From: Gammaproteobacteria bacterium
GTDB lineage: Bacteria > Pseudomonadota > Gammaproteobacteria > GCA-001735895
Direction: 5' to 3'
Length of the DNA stretch: 34,206 bases
NCBI GenBank assembly: GCA_024225395.1
Contig: JAAEMR010000155.1
Location: forward strand, 1 to 34,206
The position numbers and the translations under genes are program-made. Under the pieces are notes generated by a model. The model saw nothing but the letters and a program-made list of their open reading frames with translations. It was not told the DNA's origin and did no database searches. This document shows, one piece after another, positions 7,364-16,241 of the stretch. Numbering within the stretch: the first letter of the stretch is position 1; each line of letters opens with the position of its first letter.

Positions 7364-9754
7364 ATGATCTCCAGTAAGAAGAATAGAGAATACTCGTCAA
7401 TATCAAGGCGACTAATCCTATACATTGTACTTTGCAGCTCAGCCTTAACACTCCTCCTTACGGCATTTCAACTTTATCGTGATTATCAAACAGATATCGA
7501 CCAAATAGAAGAGGCCTTCGATAGTATAGAAAGGGTTCATATTGCTACTGTATCAGAAAGTTTATGGGGTTCGGATTTAGATAATTTGGAAACAATTGTT
7601 CGAGGGATGTCGAACCTGCGAGACTTGAGTTACATTGAAATTATGGAGGAGGATGACATTCTGATTAAGTTTGGTAGGCTGCCAAAAAATGAGAGTAAGT
7701 CAAAAACTTTCCCTCTTTTATATGATCAACTCGGAAACACAAAGGAAATCGGAAAATTGAAAGTTGTTTTTGACCTCAGTACAGTCAATCAACGTCTATT
7801 GGATCGTATATTTATTATTTTAGGAAGTAATACCTTAAAAACTGGATTGGTTATAATATTTACTATTCTGATCTTTCGTCAACTAATAGCTAGACATTTA
7901 GACCAAATCTCCGAATACCTGCTACGTCTAAAAGTTGGGAAGAAAAATAAACTCTTAGCACTAAATCGCCAGTTTACCAAACCTACCGACAAGGATGAAC
8001 TGGATTTGGTAGTAGATTCTATAAACAAGTTCTTAGGTTACAACGAGGACTATGTAATCGAGCTTGAACAAAAGCATCGAGAATTGTTTACCCAGGGTCA
8101 AATTATTTCAAATATGCTGGAAGGTGCATGTCTAATTCGGGCGAGTGACGCCACGATTCTGTACACCAACCCTGCTTTTGACAATATGTTTGGATATCAG
8201 GAAGGAGAGTTGATTGGAAAGCAGGTTTCAATTCTAAATGCCCCAACTGATATTAGTCCATTTGAACTATCAGACAGCATTCACAAAGATCTTCAGGCTC
8301 ATGGGTTTTGGAAAAATGATATCTGCAATATTAAAAAAGATGGAACTAAATTTTGGTGCTCACTACATATATCTGAGTTCAGCCATCTTGTTTATGGAAA
8401 AGTATGGGTTTCTATCAATACTGACATTACTGATAGAAAAAAAATGGACGCAAAGCTCAGCTATCAGGCAAGCCACGATGCCTTAACGGGGCTTATCAGT
8501 CGCTATGAGTTTGAACTGCGCGTAACACGATTACTTTCCCACCTTTCGAAAGAGCAATCTATACATGCAATGTGCTTCCTCGATCTTGACCAGTTCAAGG
8601 TGATCAATGATACCTGTGGTCATGCAGCAGGCGACGAATTGTTACGTCAATTAGGCAGATTATTACAAAAGACGATTAGGAAACGAGATACACTGGCCCG
8701 GCTCGGTGGTGATGAATTTGGTGTATTGATGGAACATTGTACCCTTGAGCAAGCACATCGCGTTGCCGATGATATTCTTAAGGCAGTTATGGACTATCAA
8801 TTTTCCTGGGACGGTAGTGTATTTCGTATAGGTGTCAGTATAGGTCTGGTAGCGATTACGCAAACCAGTGGCAATTTTACGGATTTGCTCAAGCAGGCTG
8901 ATGCAGCTTGTTATCTTGCCAAGGATCTGGGGAGAAATCGTATTCATACGTATCACCCGGATGATACCGAACTGGCAGTTCGACATGGGGAAATGCAGTG
9001 GGTAGGACGTATTAATCAGGCTTTAGATGAGAATTGGTTATGCCTGTATGCTCAGCCCATCATATCACTCAATGGTGGTGGTCGCAGGCATTATGAATTG
9101 TTGCTCAGGATGCTGGATAAAAATGGGAATATTATCCCGCCCGGCGCATTTTTACCCGCCGCTGAAAGATATAACCTTATTGAGAAGCTGGATGCCTGGG
9201 TGGTTAGTCATGCTTGTACATCACTGGCGGAACACCCTGCTTTTATTGATCAGATAGACTTTATTTCGGTCAATTTGTCCGGTCCTTCACTCACCAATCA
9301 GGATTTTTTGGAATCCATATTGCTTATTTTCAAGGAAACCGGCGTCTCACCAGAGAAAATTTGCTTTGAGGTAACCGAAACAGTAGCAGTTTCGAACCTT
9401 AATCCGGCTATCAGCTTCATGAAAAATCTAAAAGAAATCGGCTGTCAATTTGCACTTGATGATTTCGGGAGTGGGATATCATCCTTTGGATATCTTAAGA
9501 ATTTGCCTGTTGACTACCTAAAGATTGATGGAATGTTCGTTAAAGACATCGTAGATGACCCTATAGATCTCGCTATGGTTAAGTCGATTAACGAAATTGG
9601 TCAAGTAATGGGTATGAAAACCATAGCTGAATTTGTCGAAAATGATGATATCAAGATGATGCTTAAAGCCATTGGAGTTAACTATGGTCAAGGCTATGGT
9701 TTGGGTAAGCCTGAACCACTTATAGGTTTAATCACTCAATTCAATGAAACTTAA
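7364..9754 (+). CDS. Membrane-bound PAS-GGDEF-EAL cyclic-di-GMP enzyme
   Basis: The 796-residue protein has a membrane span at about 17-37, a periplasmic sensor of about 115 residues with the ESLWGSDLDNLETIV pattern of CHASE-like domains, a second span at about 152-172, a PAS domain (about 245-358, ending ITDRKK), a GGDEF domain and an EAL domain. The GGDEF motif (448-452) is intact and preceded by an RxxD inhibitory site (439-442), suggesting product-inhibited diguanylate cyclase activity. The EAL motif is ELL (578-580) but the metal and catalytic positions look kept: SVNLSG, EVTET, LDDFGSG, LKIDG, AEFVEN and GQGYGLGKP. Either or both activities may be live. The ATG follows an AGGA ribosome site. 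Confidence 0.9.
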   Translation: MISSKKNREYSSISRRLILYIVLCSSALTLLLTAFQLYRDYQTDIDQIEEAFDSIERVHIATVSESLWGSDLDNLETIVRGMSNLRDLSYIEIMEEDDILIKFGRLPKNESKSKTFPLLYDQLGNTKEIGKLKVVFDLSTVNQRLLDRIFIILGSNTLKTGLVIIFTILIFRQLIARHLDQISEYLLRLKVGKKNKLLALNRQFTKPTDKDELDLVVDSINKFLGYNEDYVIELEQKHRELFTQGQIISNMLEGACLIRASDATILYTNPAFDNMFGYQEGELIGKQVSILNAPTDISPFELSDSIHKDLQAHGFWKNDICNIKKDGTKFWCSLHISEFSHLVYGKVWVSINTDITDRKKMDAKLSYQASHDALTGLISRYEFELRVTRLLSHLSKEQSIHAMCFLDLDQFKVINDTCGHAAGDELLRQLGRLLQKTIRKRDTLARLGGDEFGVLMEHCTLEQAHRVADDILKAVMDYQFSWDGSVFRIGVSIGLVAITQTSGNFTDLLKQADAACYLAKDLGRNRIHTYHPDDTELAVRHGEMQWVGRINQALDENWLCLYAQPIISLNGGGRRHYELLLRMLDKNGNIIPPGAFLPAAERYNLIEKLDAWVVSHACTSLAEHPAFIDQIDFISVNLSGPSLTNQDFLESILLIFKETGVSPEKICFEVTETVAVSNLNPAISFMKNLKEIGCQFALDDFGSGISSFGYLKNLPVDYLKIDGMFVKDIVDDPIDLAMVKSINEIGQVMGMKTIAEFVENDDIKMMLKAIGVNYGQGYGLGKPEPLIGLITQFNET

Positions 9755-9911
9755 CTACTGTAAATGCCAGGTTCACGCACATAACCAGGATTAGAGAAGG
9801 TAATTGGATTCATATGAGATAAAGGTCAGCGTCCCCCTCTATCCGCAGTGCCTGATAAATGAGCGGCAATTCTTATTGATGCTTTTACCAACAGTCCATC
9901 CCATGTACTAA

Positions 9912-9928
9912 ATTGATTATAAATCAAT
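9912..9928. promoter_or_regulatory. Inverted repeat upstream of the second GGDEF-EAL gene
   Basis: ATTGATT and AATCAAT flank ATA, giving a 17-base inverted repeat 60 bases before the start at 9988. It may be an operator; a TATACT sequence at 9947-9952 could be the -10. No -35 at normal spacing was found. Confidence 0.3.
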
Positions 9929-9987
9929 GTCTGTCGGGATTTTGTCTATACTAAGAGTATTAAATCATCCTAAATTTAAAGTTTGTA

Positions 9988-11943
9988 ATGCCCGAAATTA
10001 TTTCCTCTAATAATGACGACAGGAAGTTACCAGAAAGAATTTTCGTGGAACGCTTAAAGCTCTATTACCAGTCTCTTAAACAATCTGTTCTGGCGGTTCT
10101 GGTTAACAGCACCATTTTGCTGGGACTCCTGTGGAATGACATTGAGAGAAGCCATCTTCTAGGCTGGTATTCTTTTGCACTTATAGTCACCATTTACCGC
10201 ATTATTGTCTGGTGGCAGTTTAACCGGATAGAAAAATCTCGCTACGAAGAGCGTCAATGGTACCTGCATATGCTGATTGGAAGCATATTATCCGGTTTAA
10301 TCTGGGGGGGGGCCGGCTATTTTCTATTCTCAGATAACATCTTCTATCAGGCTTTGCTGGCTTTCATCATTGCTGGTATGAGTGCTGGTGGTATTATAAA
10401 TCTATCTTCTTTTCTGGAATCTTCCCTATCATTTCTGGTACTGGTCATCCTGCCATTTTTGATCAGGCTGTTACAGGAGGGAAGCACAGAGGCTCTGCAA
10501 ATGGGTTTCATGGTATTTCTTTATTTGTTATTAATTTCAGTTTCAGCCCGTCGCGTTCATCAAACGGTGCTGAATGGCTTAACAATGAAATTTATGTATC
10601 AAAGGGCAGAAAGTAAAATCAAGGAACAAGCGTTATATGATGAATTAACGCAGCTTCCGAATCGAAGATTACTTAAAGACCGCATGCTCCATGCTCTGGC
10701 CAGAGCACAAAGATCAAATATTAAAGGAGCTTTACTATTCCTTGACCTGGATAACTTTAAAAGAATCAACGATACCCTGGGGCATATATTTGGAGATGGC
10801 TTGTTACAACAGGTCGCGACACGGTTGAATCAGCATATACGTACAGGAGACACTGCAGCAAGACTTGGAGGTGACGAATTTGTTGTTTTGCTGACTGACT
10901 TGAGTGGTAGTTCAGCCGAAATCGCACAGAATGTTCAGTTAATCGCTGATAAAATCCGTCAGGCCTTAGAGGTACCTTTTAAAGTTCAGAACCATGAATT
11001 GCATGTCACCTCGAGCATTGGGGTATCACTTTTCCCAGATGACAGTCATAGTGTGGATGATTTGTTAAAACATGCAGATACTGCGATGTATCAAGCCAAA
11101 AATTTGGGCAAAAATGCAGTACACTTTTTCCTTAAAGATATGCAGGACTCACTCAACAAACGACTAGAACTGGAAAAAGCTTTACATAAAGCGATAAAAA
11201 ATGAAGAGTTTAGGTTGTATTTCCAACCCCTGGTCGAACTGAATGGAACTATTTTTGGTGGAGAGGCACTTATACGCTGGTTTAAGGATGATGAACAGAT
11301 GGTACCTCCAGACGAATTTATTCCGATAGCTGAGGAAACTGGCCTGATTTATCTGATTGGAGACTGGGTATTGAACCAGACATGCCATTGCATGAGTGAG
11401 ATATCCAAACTTAACCTGCCGAATGACTTCAAATATCTTTCTATGAATGTTAGCCCTCAAGAATTTAACCAGAAAGATTTTGCTATTCGGATTGAACAGG
11501 CATTGAAAAAAAATGCTTTGTCGGGTAGATACCTGGAAATAGAGGTTACAGAAAATCTGCTATTGGATGACGTCTCTGGCACCGTTCAAAAAATGGAAAA
11601 ATTACGCGAAATGGGTATCAGTTTTTCTATTGATGATTTTGGCACAGGATATTCTTCGTTGGCTTATTTGAAAAAATTGCCTGTGGACTCTCTGAAGATT
11701 GATCGTTCATTTGTCCAGGATGTATTATCGGATAATAACGATGCAACCATCGTCAAAACGATCCTTTCCATGTCCCATATGCTGGGATTGAAAGTCATAG
11801 CGGAAGGAGTAGAAAATAAGGATACGTGGAGATTTCTGGAGCAACATGGCTGTCAGTTTTTCCAGGGATACTTAATTGGCAAGCCTATGCCCTTTGAAGA
11901 ATTTATGATTAAGTTAAAAAATGGTTCAGTATTTGAACCTTAA
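9988..11943 (+). CDS. Six-span membrane GGDEF-EAL cyclic-di-GMP enzyme
   Basis: The 651-residue protein begins with a membrane sensor of about six spans (roughly residues 33-50, 58-76, 92-114, 118-141, 147-162 and 170-186), resembling the MASE-type integral sensors. The GGDEF motif at 294-298 is intact with an RxxD site at 285-288. The EAL motif is intact (426-428), with MNVSP, EVTEN, IDDFGTGYSS, LKIDRSFV, AEGVEN and FFQGYLIGKP following. Both synthesis and breakdown of cyclic-di-GMP are plausible. It follows another GGDEF-EAL gene after 233 bases, so it is probably transcribed separately. A run of nine guanines (10304-10312) lies in the sensor-coding part. Confidence 0.9.
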   Translation: MPEIISSNNDDRKLPERIFVERLKLYYQSLKQSVLAVLVNSTILLGLLWNDIERSHLLGWYSFALIVTIYRIIVWWQFNRIEKSRYEERQWYLHMLIGSILSGLIWGGAGYFLFSDNIFYQALLAFIIAGMSAGGIINLSSFLESSLSFLVLVILPFLIRLLQEGSTEALQMGFMVFLYLLLISVSARRVHQTVLNGLTMKFMYQRAESKIKEQALYDELTQLPNRRLLKDRMLHALARAQRSNIKGALLFLDLDNFKRINDTLGHIFGDGLLQQVATRLNQHIRTGDTAARLGGDEFVVLLTDLSGSSAEIAQNVQLIADKIRQALEVPFKVQNHELHVTSSIGVSLFPDDSHSVDDLLKHADTAMYQAKNLGKNAVHFFLKDMQDSLNKRLELEKALHKAIKNEEFRLYFQPLVELNGTIFGGEALIRWFKDDEQMVPPDEFIPIAEETGLIYLIGDWVLNQTCHCMSEISKLNLPNDFKYLSMNVSPQEFNQKDFAIRIEQALKKNALSGRYLEIEVTENLLLDDVSGTVQKMEKLREMGISFSIDDFGTGYSSLAYLKKLPVDSLKIDRSFVQDVLSDNNDATIVKTILSMSHMLGLKVIAEGVENKDTWRFLEQHGCQFFQGYLIGKPMPFEEFMIKLKNGSVFEP

Positions 11944-11956
11944 ATAGCCGGAACAT

Positions 11957-11991
11957 ACTTATTTAAAACTGACAAGATTGAATAAGTTTTT
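11957..11991 (+). terminator. Possible terminator after the second GGDEF-EAL gene
   Basis: ACTTATT (11957-11963) pairs with AATAAGT (11981-11987), followed directly by further thymines to 11991. The loop is long (17 bases) and the stem AT-rich, so this is moderate at best. Confidence 0.35.
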
Positions 11992-12036
11992 ACAGAGCAT
12001 TTCAAAAGTCCGCTAACACCACAGACCTGCCGAAGC

Positions 12037-12310
12037 CTACAACCTGCCAGGAATAGCTGTTGAGGGTCGACCGACTAAATATCTCTCGCGGTAACCTGTG
12101 CCTGTCTCGGGATCAACCTCTTCCTTAAAAAAGGATGCATTCTGCAAATTGCAATGCTGACTGCTCACTAGCAATCCAGTACCTGTTGTATCTCAACTTC
12201 CTCAGCCGTTAGTATCAGGGAATGAGTACCGCCCTGGTGCATTAAGAAGAGCCATCCTTGATGGCATCATATACCAGACGTCTGAGGTTGTAGTTCATGT
12301 AAAAACCATC
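12037..12310 (-). pseudogene. Decayed coding relics of unknown origin
   Basis: The 390-base stretch 11944-12333 contains no intact gene, but two minus-strand fragments look protein-like. One ends at a stop at 12037-12039 and reads FFKEEVDPETGTGYRERYLV then GRPSTAIPGRL. A possible frameshift links it to an upstream piece reading LTAEEVEIQQVLDC. The other, at 12242-12310, reads FYMNYNLRRLVYDAIKDGSS and resembles a transposase C-terminus. I cannot name either family with confidence. They lie just downstream of dld. Confidence 0.3.
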
Positions 12311-12333
12311 CATCTTACCAGTATTTACTTCCT

Positions 12334-14052
12334 TTAAGCATAATCTCTAATCTTTGATAATTTTCCTATCCCCGGATTCATACTATTCGTAGGATCCAGC
12401 TCTTTATAAAATCCAGCCAGATCGGGCTTAGCATGGTATAAATGACCAACATTATGTTCAGCAGGGTACTCAGCACCACGCTGATCAAGTATTTCAAGCA
12501 TCGCTCGTTTTAAAGCTTTGATATCAACTCCTTTTTTAACGATGTAATCCTGGTGCAACACATGACACAGAAAATGTCCATAATAGAGTTTGCTTAGCAA
12601 TTGACTTTCAATCTCTGCGGGCAACTGCTCAAACCAATTCGCATCATTTCGTTTTAGGGCAATATCAAGCGCAAGAATGTCCTCCACCTCATTACAATGT
12701 ACAGCCTGGTATCGTATTGCAGCACCTGCAGCTGCGAAGCGATGTAACCCCGCTATTTTTGATTCTCTTTCATCACACTCAAAATAGCTGCCGGTTTGAT
12801 GTTTAAAGGTTTTATCCAAATAAACCTGAGCTTCCTGGATTCCATCGTCATGCACCTTAAGTATCAAGTGATGCTCATATTTATGTCGCCATTCACGCAT
12901 TCTTGCTGGCAATAAATCTGGCCAGAGTTTACCGGCAATCTGTAGTAAATGGTCAACCATATTTTTTGGAAGCCAGGATATTTTATTTAGTCTTGCGTCA
13001 ATAGCTCCTTTTAATGCAAACATCTTTGGTAGTTGATCAGTACCTAGTTTATCTATCATTAGTACCGTATCCTTACCGTACTTGTCAGCGATATCAAAAA
13101 TATCTCGATGCAAATATTCTGCACTTACCGGTAACGAACTGAATTGGCTTAGGATATCCCTACGAAGTTGTGTCAACTCCCGGGCATCATTAGTGCCTAT
13201 ATAAAAAACTTTCTCCTGTTGATTCAGACTATAGGTATCCAGTCTTACTGCAAAAACTGCCAGCTTCCCCGCACAACCAGCTGATTCATATAAACGAAAC
13301 TTATCGGCGTTAAATCGCGCCGGTGTATCGGCATCAATATCTCTGACCCGCTTTTTGTAACCGGTATCTGACGCTTTATATTTATCATTTCTGACATCAT
13401 CAACGGCATAATCGCTACCCTGTAACCGGGTTAATATTTCTTCAGGTGTAGCACCCAGCTCGATGCCCAGGTGGTTGACCAGTTCCAGCTTACCTTCAAC
13501 CGTAATTTGTGCGAATAAAGATAACTCTGTATAAGAGGGTCCTCGCTCAACCAGTGAACCACCAGAATTATTACATACGCCGCCAACAATCGAAGCCCCG
13601 ATACAGGAGGAACCAATAACCGAGTGAGGTTGTCTCCCCAGTGGTGATAATATTTTTTCAAGCTTGTACAGTGTAGCACCTGGAAAACTAACAATTTGTT
13701 TCCCTTCCTGCAGAACCTGAATCTGATCCATACGCATGGTATTAATCAATACTACCTTACGATCATAAACGCCACTAGGCGTCGAGCCTTCTGTAAGACC
13801 TGTATTCGCCGCTTGCATAATGACCACTTTATCAGCTTCCACACAAGCCTGTAACACTTGCCATAGCTGCAATAGAGTCAAAGGTTGTACTACTGCTAAG
13901 GCATCTCCCTTCCCTGATCGAAAGCCCTTTCGAAATCGTTCAGTTTTACTTAATAGCGTCAACACATGACGCCTGCCGACAATAGTTCTTAAATGCCGAA
14001 CCAGATTTTTATCATCATTTTGCAGCACAGAAGAACTCTGATTAATTTCCAT
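12334..14052 (-). CDS. dld: Quinone-dependent D-lactate dehydrogenase
   Basis: The 572-residue protein matches E. coli Dld (571 residues) closely by eye along its length: RKGFRSGKGDALAVVQP, IMQAANTGLTEGSTPSG, PHSVIGSSCIGASIVGGVC (FAD-binding PCMH domain), RVRDIDADTPARFNADK, then the Dld-specific membrane-binding region and the C-terminal HRFAAAGAAIRYQAVH, KLYYGHFLCHVLHQDYI and DPTNSMNPGIGK. It is a peripheral inner-membrane flavoprotein oxidising D-lactate to pyruvate with electrons passing to quinone. Its ATG overlaps the end of the TRAP large subunit by 11 bases, so uptake and oxidation are coupled. It is the last gene of the leftward lactate operon. Confidence 0.96.
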   Translation of the reverse strand: MEINQSSSVLQNDDKNLVRHLRTIVGRRHVLTLLSKTERFRKGFRSGKGDALAVVQPLTLLQLWQVLQACVEADKVVIMQAANTGLTEGSTPSGVYDRKVVLINTMRMDQIQVLQEGKQIVSFPGATLYKLEKILSPLGRQPHSVIGSSCIGASIVGGVCNNSGGSLVERGPSYTELSLFAQITVEGKLELVNHLGIELGATPEEILTRLQGSDYAVDDVRNDKYKASDTGYKKRVRDIDADTPARFNADKFRLYESAGCAGKLAVFAVRLDTYSLNQQEKVFYIGTNDARELTQLRRDILSQFSSLPVSAEYLHRDIFDIADKYGKDTVLMIDKLGTDQLPKMFALKGAIDARLNKISWLPKNMVDHLLQIAGKLWPDLLPARMREWRHKYEHHLILKVHDDGIQEAQVYLDKTFKHQTGSYFECDERESKIAGLHRFAAAGAAIRYQAVHCNEVEDILALDIALKRNDANWFEQLPAEIESQLLSKLYYGHFLCHVLHQDYIVKKGVDIKALKRAMLEILDQRGAEYPAEHNVGHLYHAKPDLAGFYKELDPTNSMNPGIGKLSKIRDYA

Positions 14053-15436
14053 AAGCCATAGCCGGTAGCCAGGTCACGAGAGAGGGAAATGCAAACACCA
14101 GGCCCAGACCAATCAGCTGAAGTACGATAAATGGCATTACCCCACGATAAATTTCAGTAAGCTTTACTCCCGGAGGGCAAACCCCTTTCAAATAAAACAG
14201 GGCAAAGCCAACTGGTGGTGTTAAAAACGAGGTTTGCAGGGTTACCGCAACCAGTAGCGCAAACCAGACCAGATTGGGGTTATCCACTTCACCGTAGCCA
14301 TTGACATCAAGATCAAGACCACCAATAACCGGGCCCAGTAAAGGCAGTATAATCAGACTGATTTCAATCCAGTCAAGAAAGAAGCCGAGCAGAAATACCA
14401 CGCCGAGTACAAACAGGATTAACCCATAAGGGCCAAAACCCAGTCCGGTTAATACAGATTCTATTAATTCATCACCACCACATTCGCGCAATACCAGCGC
14501 GAATACCGTCGCACCTACAAAAATAGCGAAGATATATGCCGAGGTATTCATGGTGTTCAGCACCACTTCCCTGAGCACGCTAAAATTAAGCTTTCTATAA
14601 GCTACCGCGAGCACAATCGAACCCAGGGCTCCCACACCCGATGCCTCGGTAACCGTGGCAATACCCATAAAGATCGACCCCAGCACAGCCAGTATCAATA
14701 ATGCAGGAGGCACGATGTCGAGCATCACCTGGGTAACGTCTTTCAGGGTGATATTCTCATGACCTGCGGCAAGCGGTGCGTTTTCCGGTTTAATCAGACC
14801 GTAGATCAGGATGTAGGACAGATACAGGATACCCAGGATCACGCCCGGGAAGACCGCACCCATAAATAGATCTCCCACCGATACGCCGAGCTGGTCACCC
14901 ATGATGACGAGCATGATAGATGGGGGTATCAGAATCCCCAGGCAACCTGATGCCGCAACCGTACCCAGCGCTAATGGTTTACTATAGTTCTGACGCATCA
15001 TGACCGGTAGACTCATCACACCCAGCAACACCACCGAGGCACCGATGATGCCAGTCGAGGCAGCCAGAATGATGCCAATCAGAGTTACGGTAATCGCCAG
15101 GCCACCCTTAACATTGCCAAATAGCTTTTGCATCGAATGCATCATGCGTTCGGCAACACCGGATTTGTCCAGCATCAGGCCCATGAAGATAAACATCGGC
15201 AACGCAACCAGAACCCAGTTGTTCATGATGTCGAAGATACGTCCAACCAGCAGACCCAGCGAGTTGTAGTCGAGACCGGTGGCTGTTTCCCAGTAGTTAT
15301 CCGTCAGGTAAGCAACCCCGCCGAATAGTATCCCGGTACCGGCCAGTACCCAGGCCACAGGGTAACCCGTCATCAATAAGGTAATGAAGGTAACAAACAT
15401 ACCAATCACCAGCCAGTTTTCTGGTTCAAGCATCAT
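14042..15436 (-). CDS. dctM: TRAP transporter large permease subunit (DctM), probable lactate uptake
   Basis: The 464-residue protein has about 12-13 membrane spans and DctM hallmarks (MFIFMGLMLDKSGVAERMM, GIIGASVVLLGVMSLPVMM, CLGILIPPSIMLVIMGDQLG). It is slightly longer than the sulfonate-operon DctM and of the type associated with keto-acid and lactate binding proteins. Its start overlaps the small subunit's end by four bases and its end overlaps dld by 11 bases. Lactate as substrate is inferred from this coupling to dld and from the binding protein. Confidence 0.9.
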   Translation of the reverse strand: MMLEPENWLVIGMFVTFITLLMTGYPVAWVLAGTGILFGGVAYLTDNYWETATGLDYNSLGLLVGRIFDIMNNWVLVALPMFIFMGLMLDKSGVAERMMHSMQKLFGNVKGGLAITVTLIGIILAASTGIIGASVVLLGVMSLPVMMRQNYSKPLALGTVAASGCLGILIPPSIMLVIMGDQLGVSVGDLFMGAVFPGVILGILYLSYILIYGLIKPENAPLAAGHENITLKDVTQVMLDIVPPALLILAVLGSIFMGIATVTEASGVGALGSIVLAVAYRKLNFSVLREVVLNTMNTSAYIFAIFVGATVFALVLRECGGDELIESVLTGLGFGPYGLILFVLGVVFLLGFFLDWIEISLIILPLLGPVIGGLDLDVNGYGEVDNPNLVWFALLVAVTLQTSFLTPPVGFALFYLKGVCPPGVKLTEIYRGVMPFIVLQLIGLGLVFAFPSLVTWLPAMAYGN

Positions 15437-16116
15437 GACTTATCCCCTTCTTTATTGTTTGTATGGTTTGATGTATTGGCAGCCTCCTCTTCGGCGACCG
15501 GTTCCCGATACATCTCGTTTACGTGTACATTGAATAAGTGCTTGATCATACTGACCCGGACCGGATCAGTCGGTACTGGTTCACTATCGCCGTGCAATAA
15601 CAGCAGTACTTCCTGAATCAGGCGAGCAATTGCCGCGATTCCCATCAACAAGAAGCTGATCGGTAAAGCAGATTTAATGATCCAGCGATGAGGTAGACCA
15701 GTTGGTGCCGAGGAGTGTTCGTCGACCCGGTAAGAGTCATAAACCCATGACAGACTGTGATCGAAGATAATCCACAGAAACGGTAATAGCAGAAACAAGA
15801 TGCCGAGTATTTCAATAATATGTTGTTTTCTTTGTGACAGATTCATGTGGATAATATCAACCCGCACATGAGAATCGACGGTGATGTCGTAGGCCATGCC
15901 AAACATAAAGGCCACAGCGTAGATATGCCAGATGAACTCTTCGAGTTCAACCAGGGCATTGTGAAAACCATAACGCCAAACGACAGAAGTAATGATGGTT
16001 GCAATCAGTAACACGTTAAGCCAGGCGGTGAATCCCGCGATCTTACGCACAATATTGTTGAGAAAATCAACGATCGGAATGCGGTAGCGATGCTGATTCA
16101 ATGATGCTGAAGACAT
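15433..16116 (-). CDS. dctQ: TRAP transporter small permease subunit (DctQ)
   Basis: The 227-residue protein has four membrane spans (about residues 27-49, 62-80, 100-121 and 145-168), the conserved ELEEFIWHIYAVAFMFGMAY and HVRVDI loop, and a long charged cytoplasmic tail (about 180-227) that is longer than in typical DctQ proteins. A TAAGGAG ribosome site precedes the ATG. It lies 125 bases after the binding protein gene and overlaps the large permease by four bases. Confidence 0.88.
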   Translation of the reverse strand: MSSASLNQHRYRIPIVDFLNNIVRKIAGFTAWLNVLLIATIITSVVWRYGFHNALVELEEFIWHIYAVAFMFGMAYDITVDSHVRVDIIHMNLSQRKQHIIEILGILFLLLPFLWIIFDHSLSWVYDSYRVDEHSSAPTGLPHRWIIKSALPISFLLMGIAAIARLIQEVLLLLHGDSEPVPTDPVRVSMIKHLFNVHVNEMYREPVAEEEAANTSNHTNNKEGDKS

Positions 16117-16241
16117 GGGGCTTACTCCTTAAAATCGCGGCGTTAAAAAATAGACACATCCCTGTGCGAATAATCCTTTCAGACGATTGGCCTACCCGGC
16201 TTAGAAATTCACTCACCGGGTTGGCACCATGGTCTGTGTTG

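Noticed and set aside
9912-9928. FNR/ANR site upstream of the second GGDEF-EAL gene
   Set aside because: TTGAT and ATCAA are present but separated by five bases instead of the required four, so it is listed only as an inverted repeat.
16194-16221. Hairpin between lactate dctP and dctQ as an mRNA-processing or attenuation element
   Set aside because: The stem ACCCGG/CCGGGT has only six pairs with a 16-base loop and no T-tract; too weak to list.
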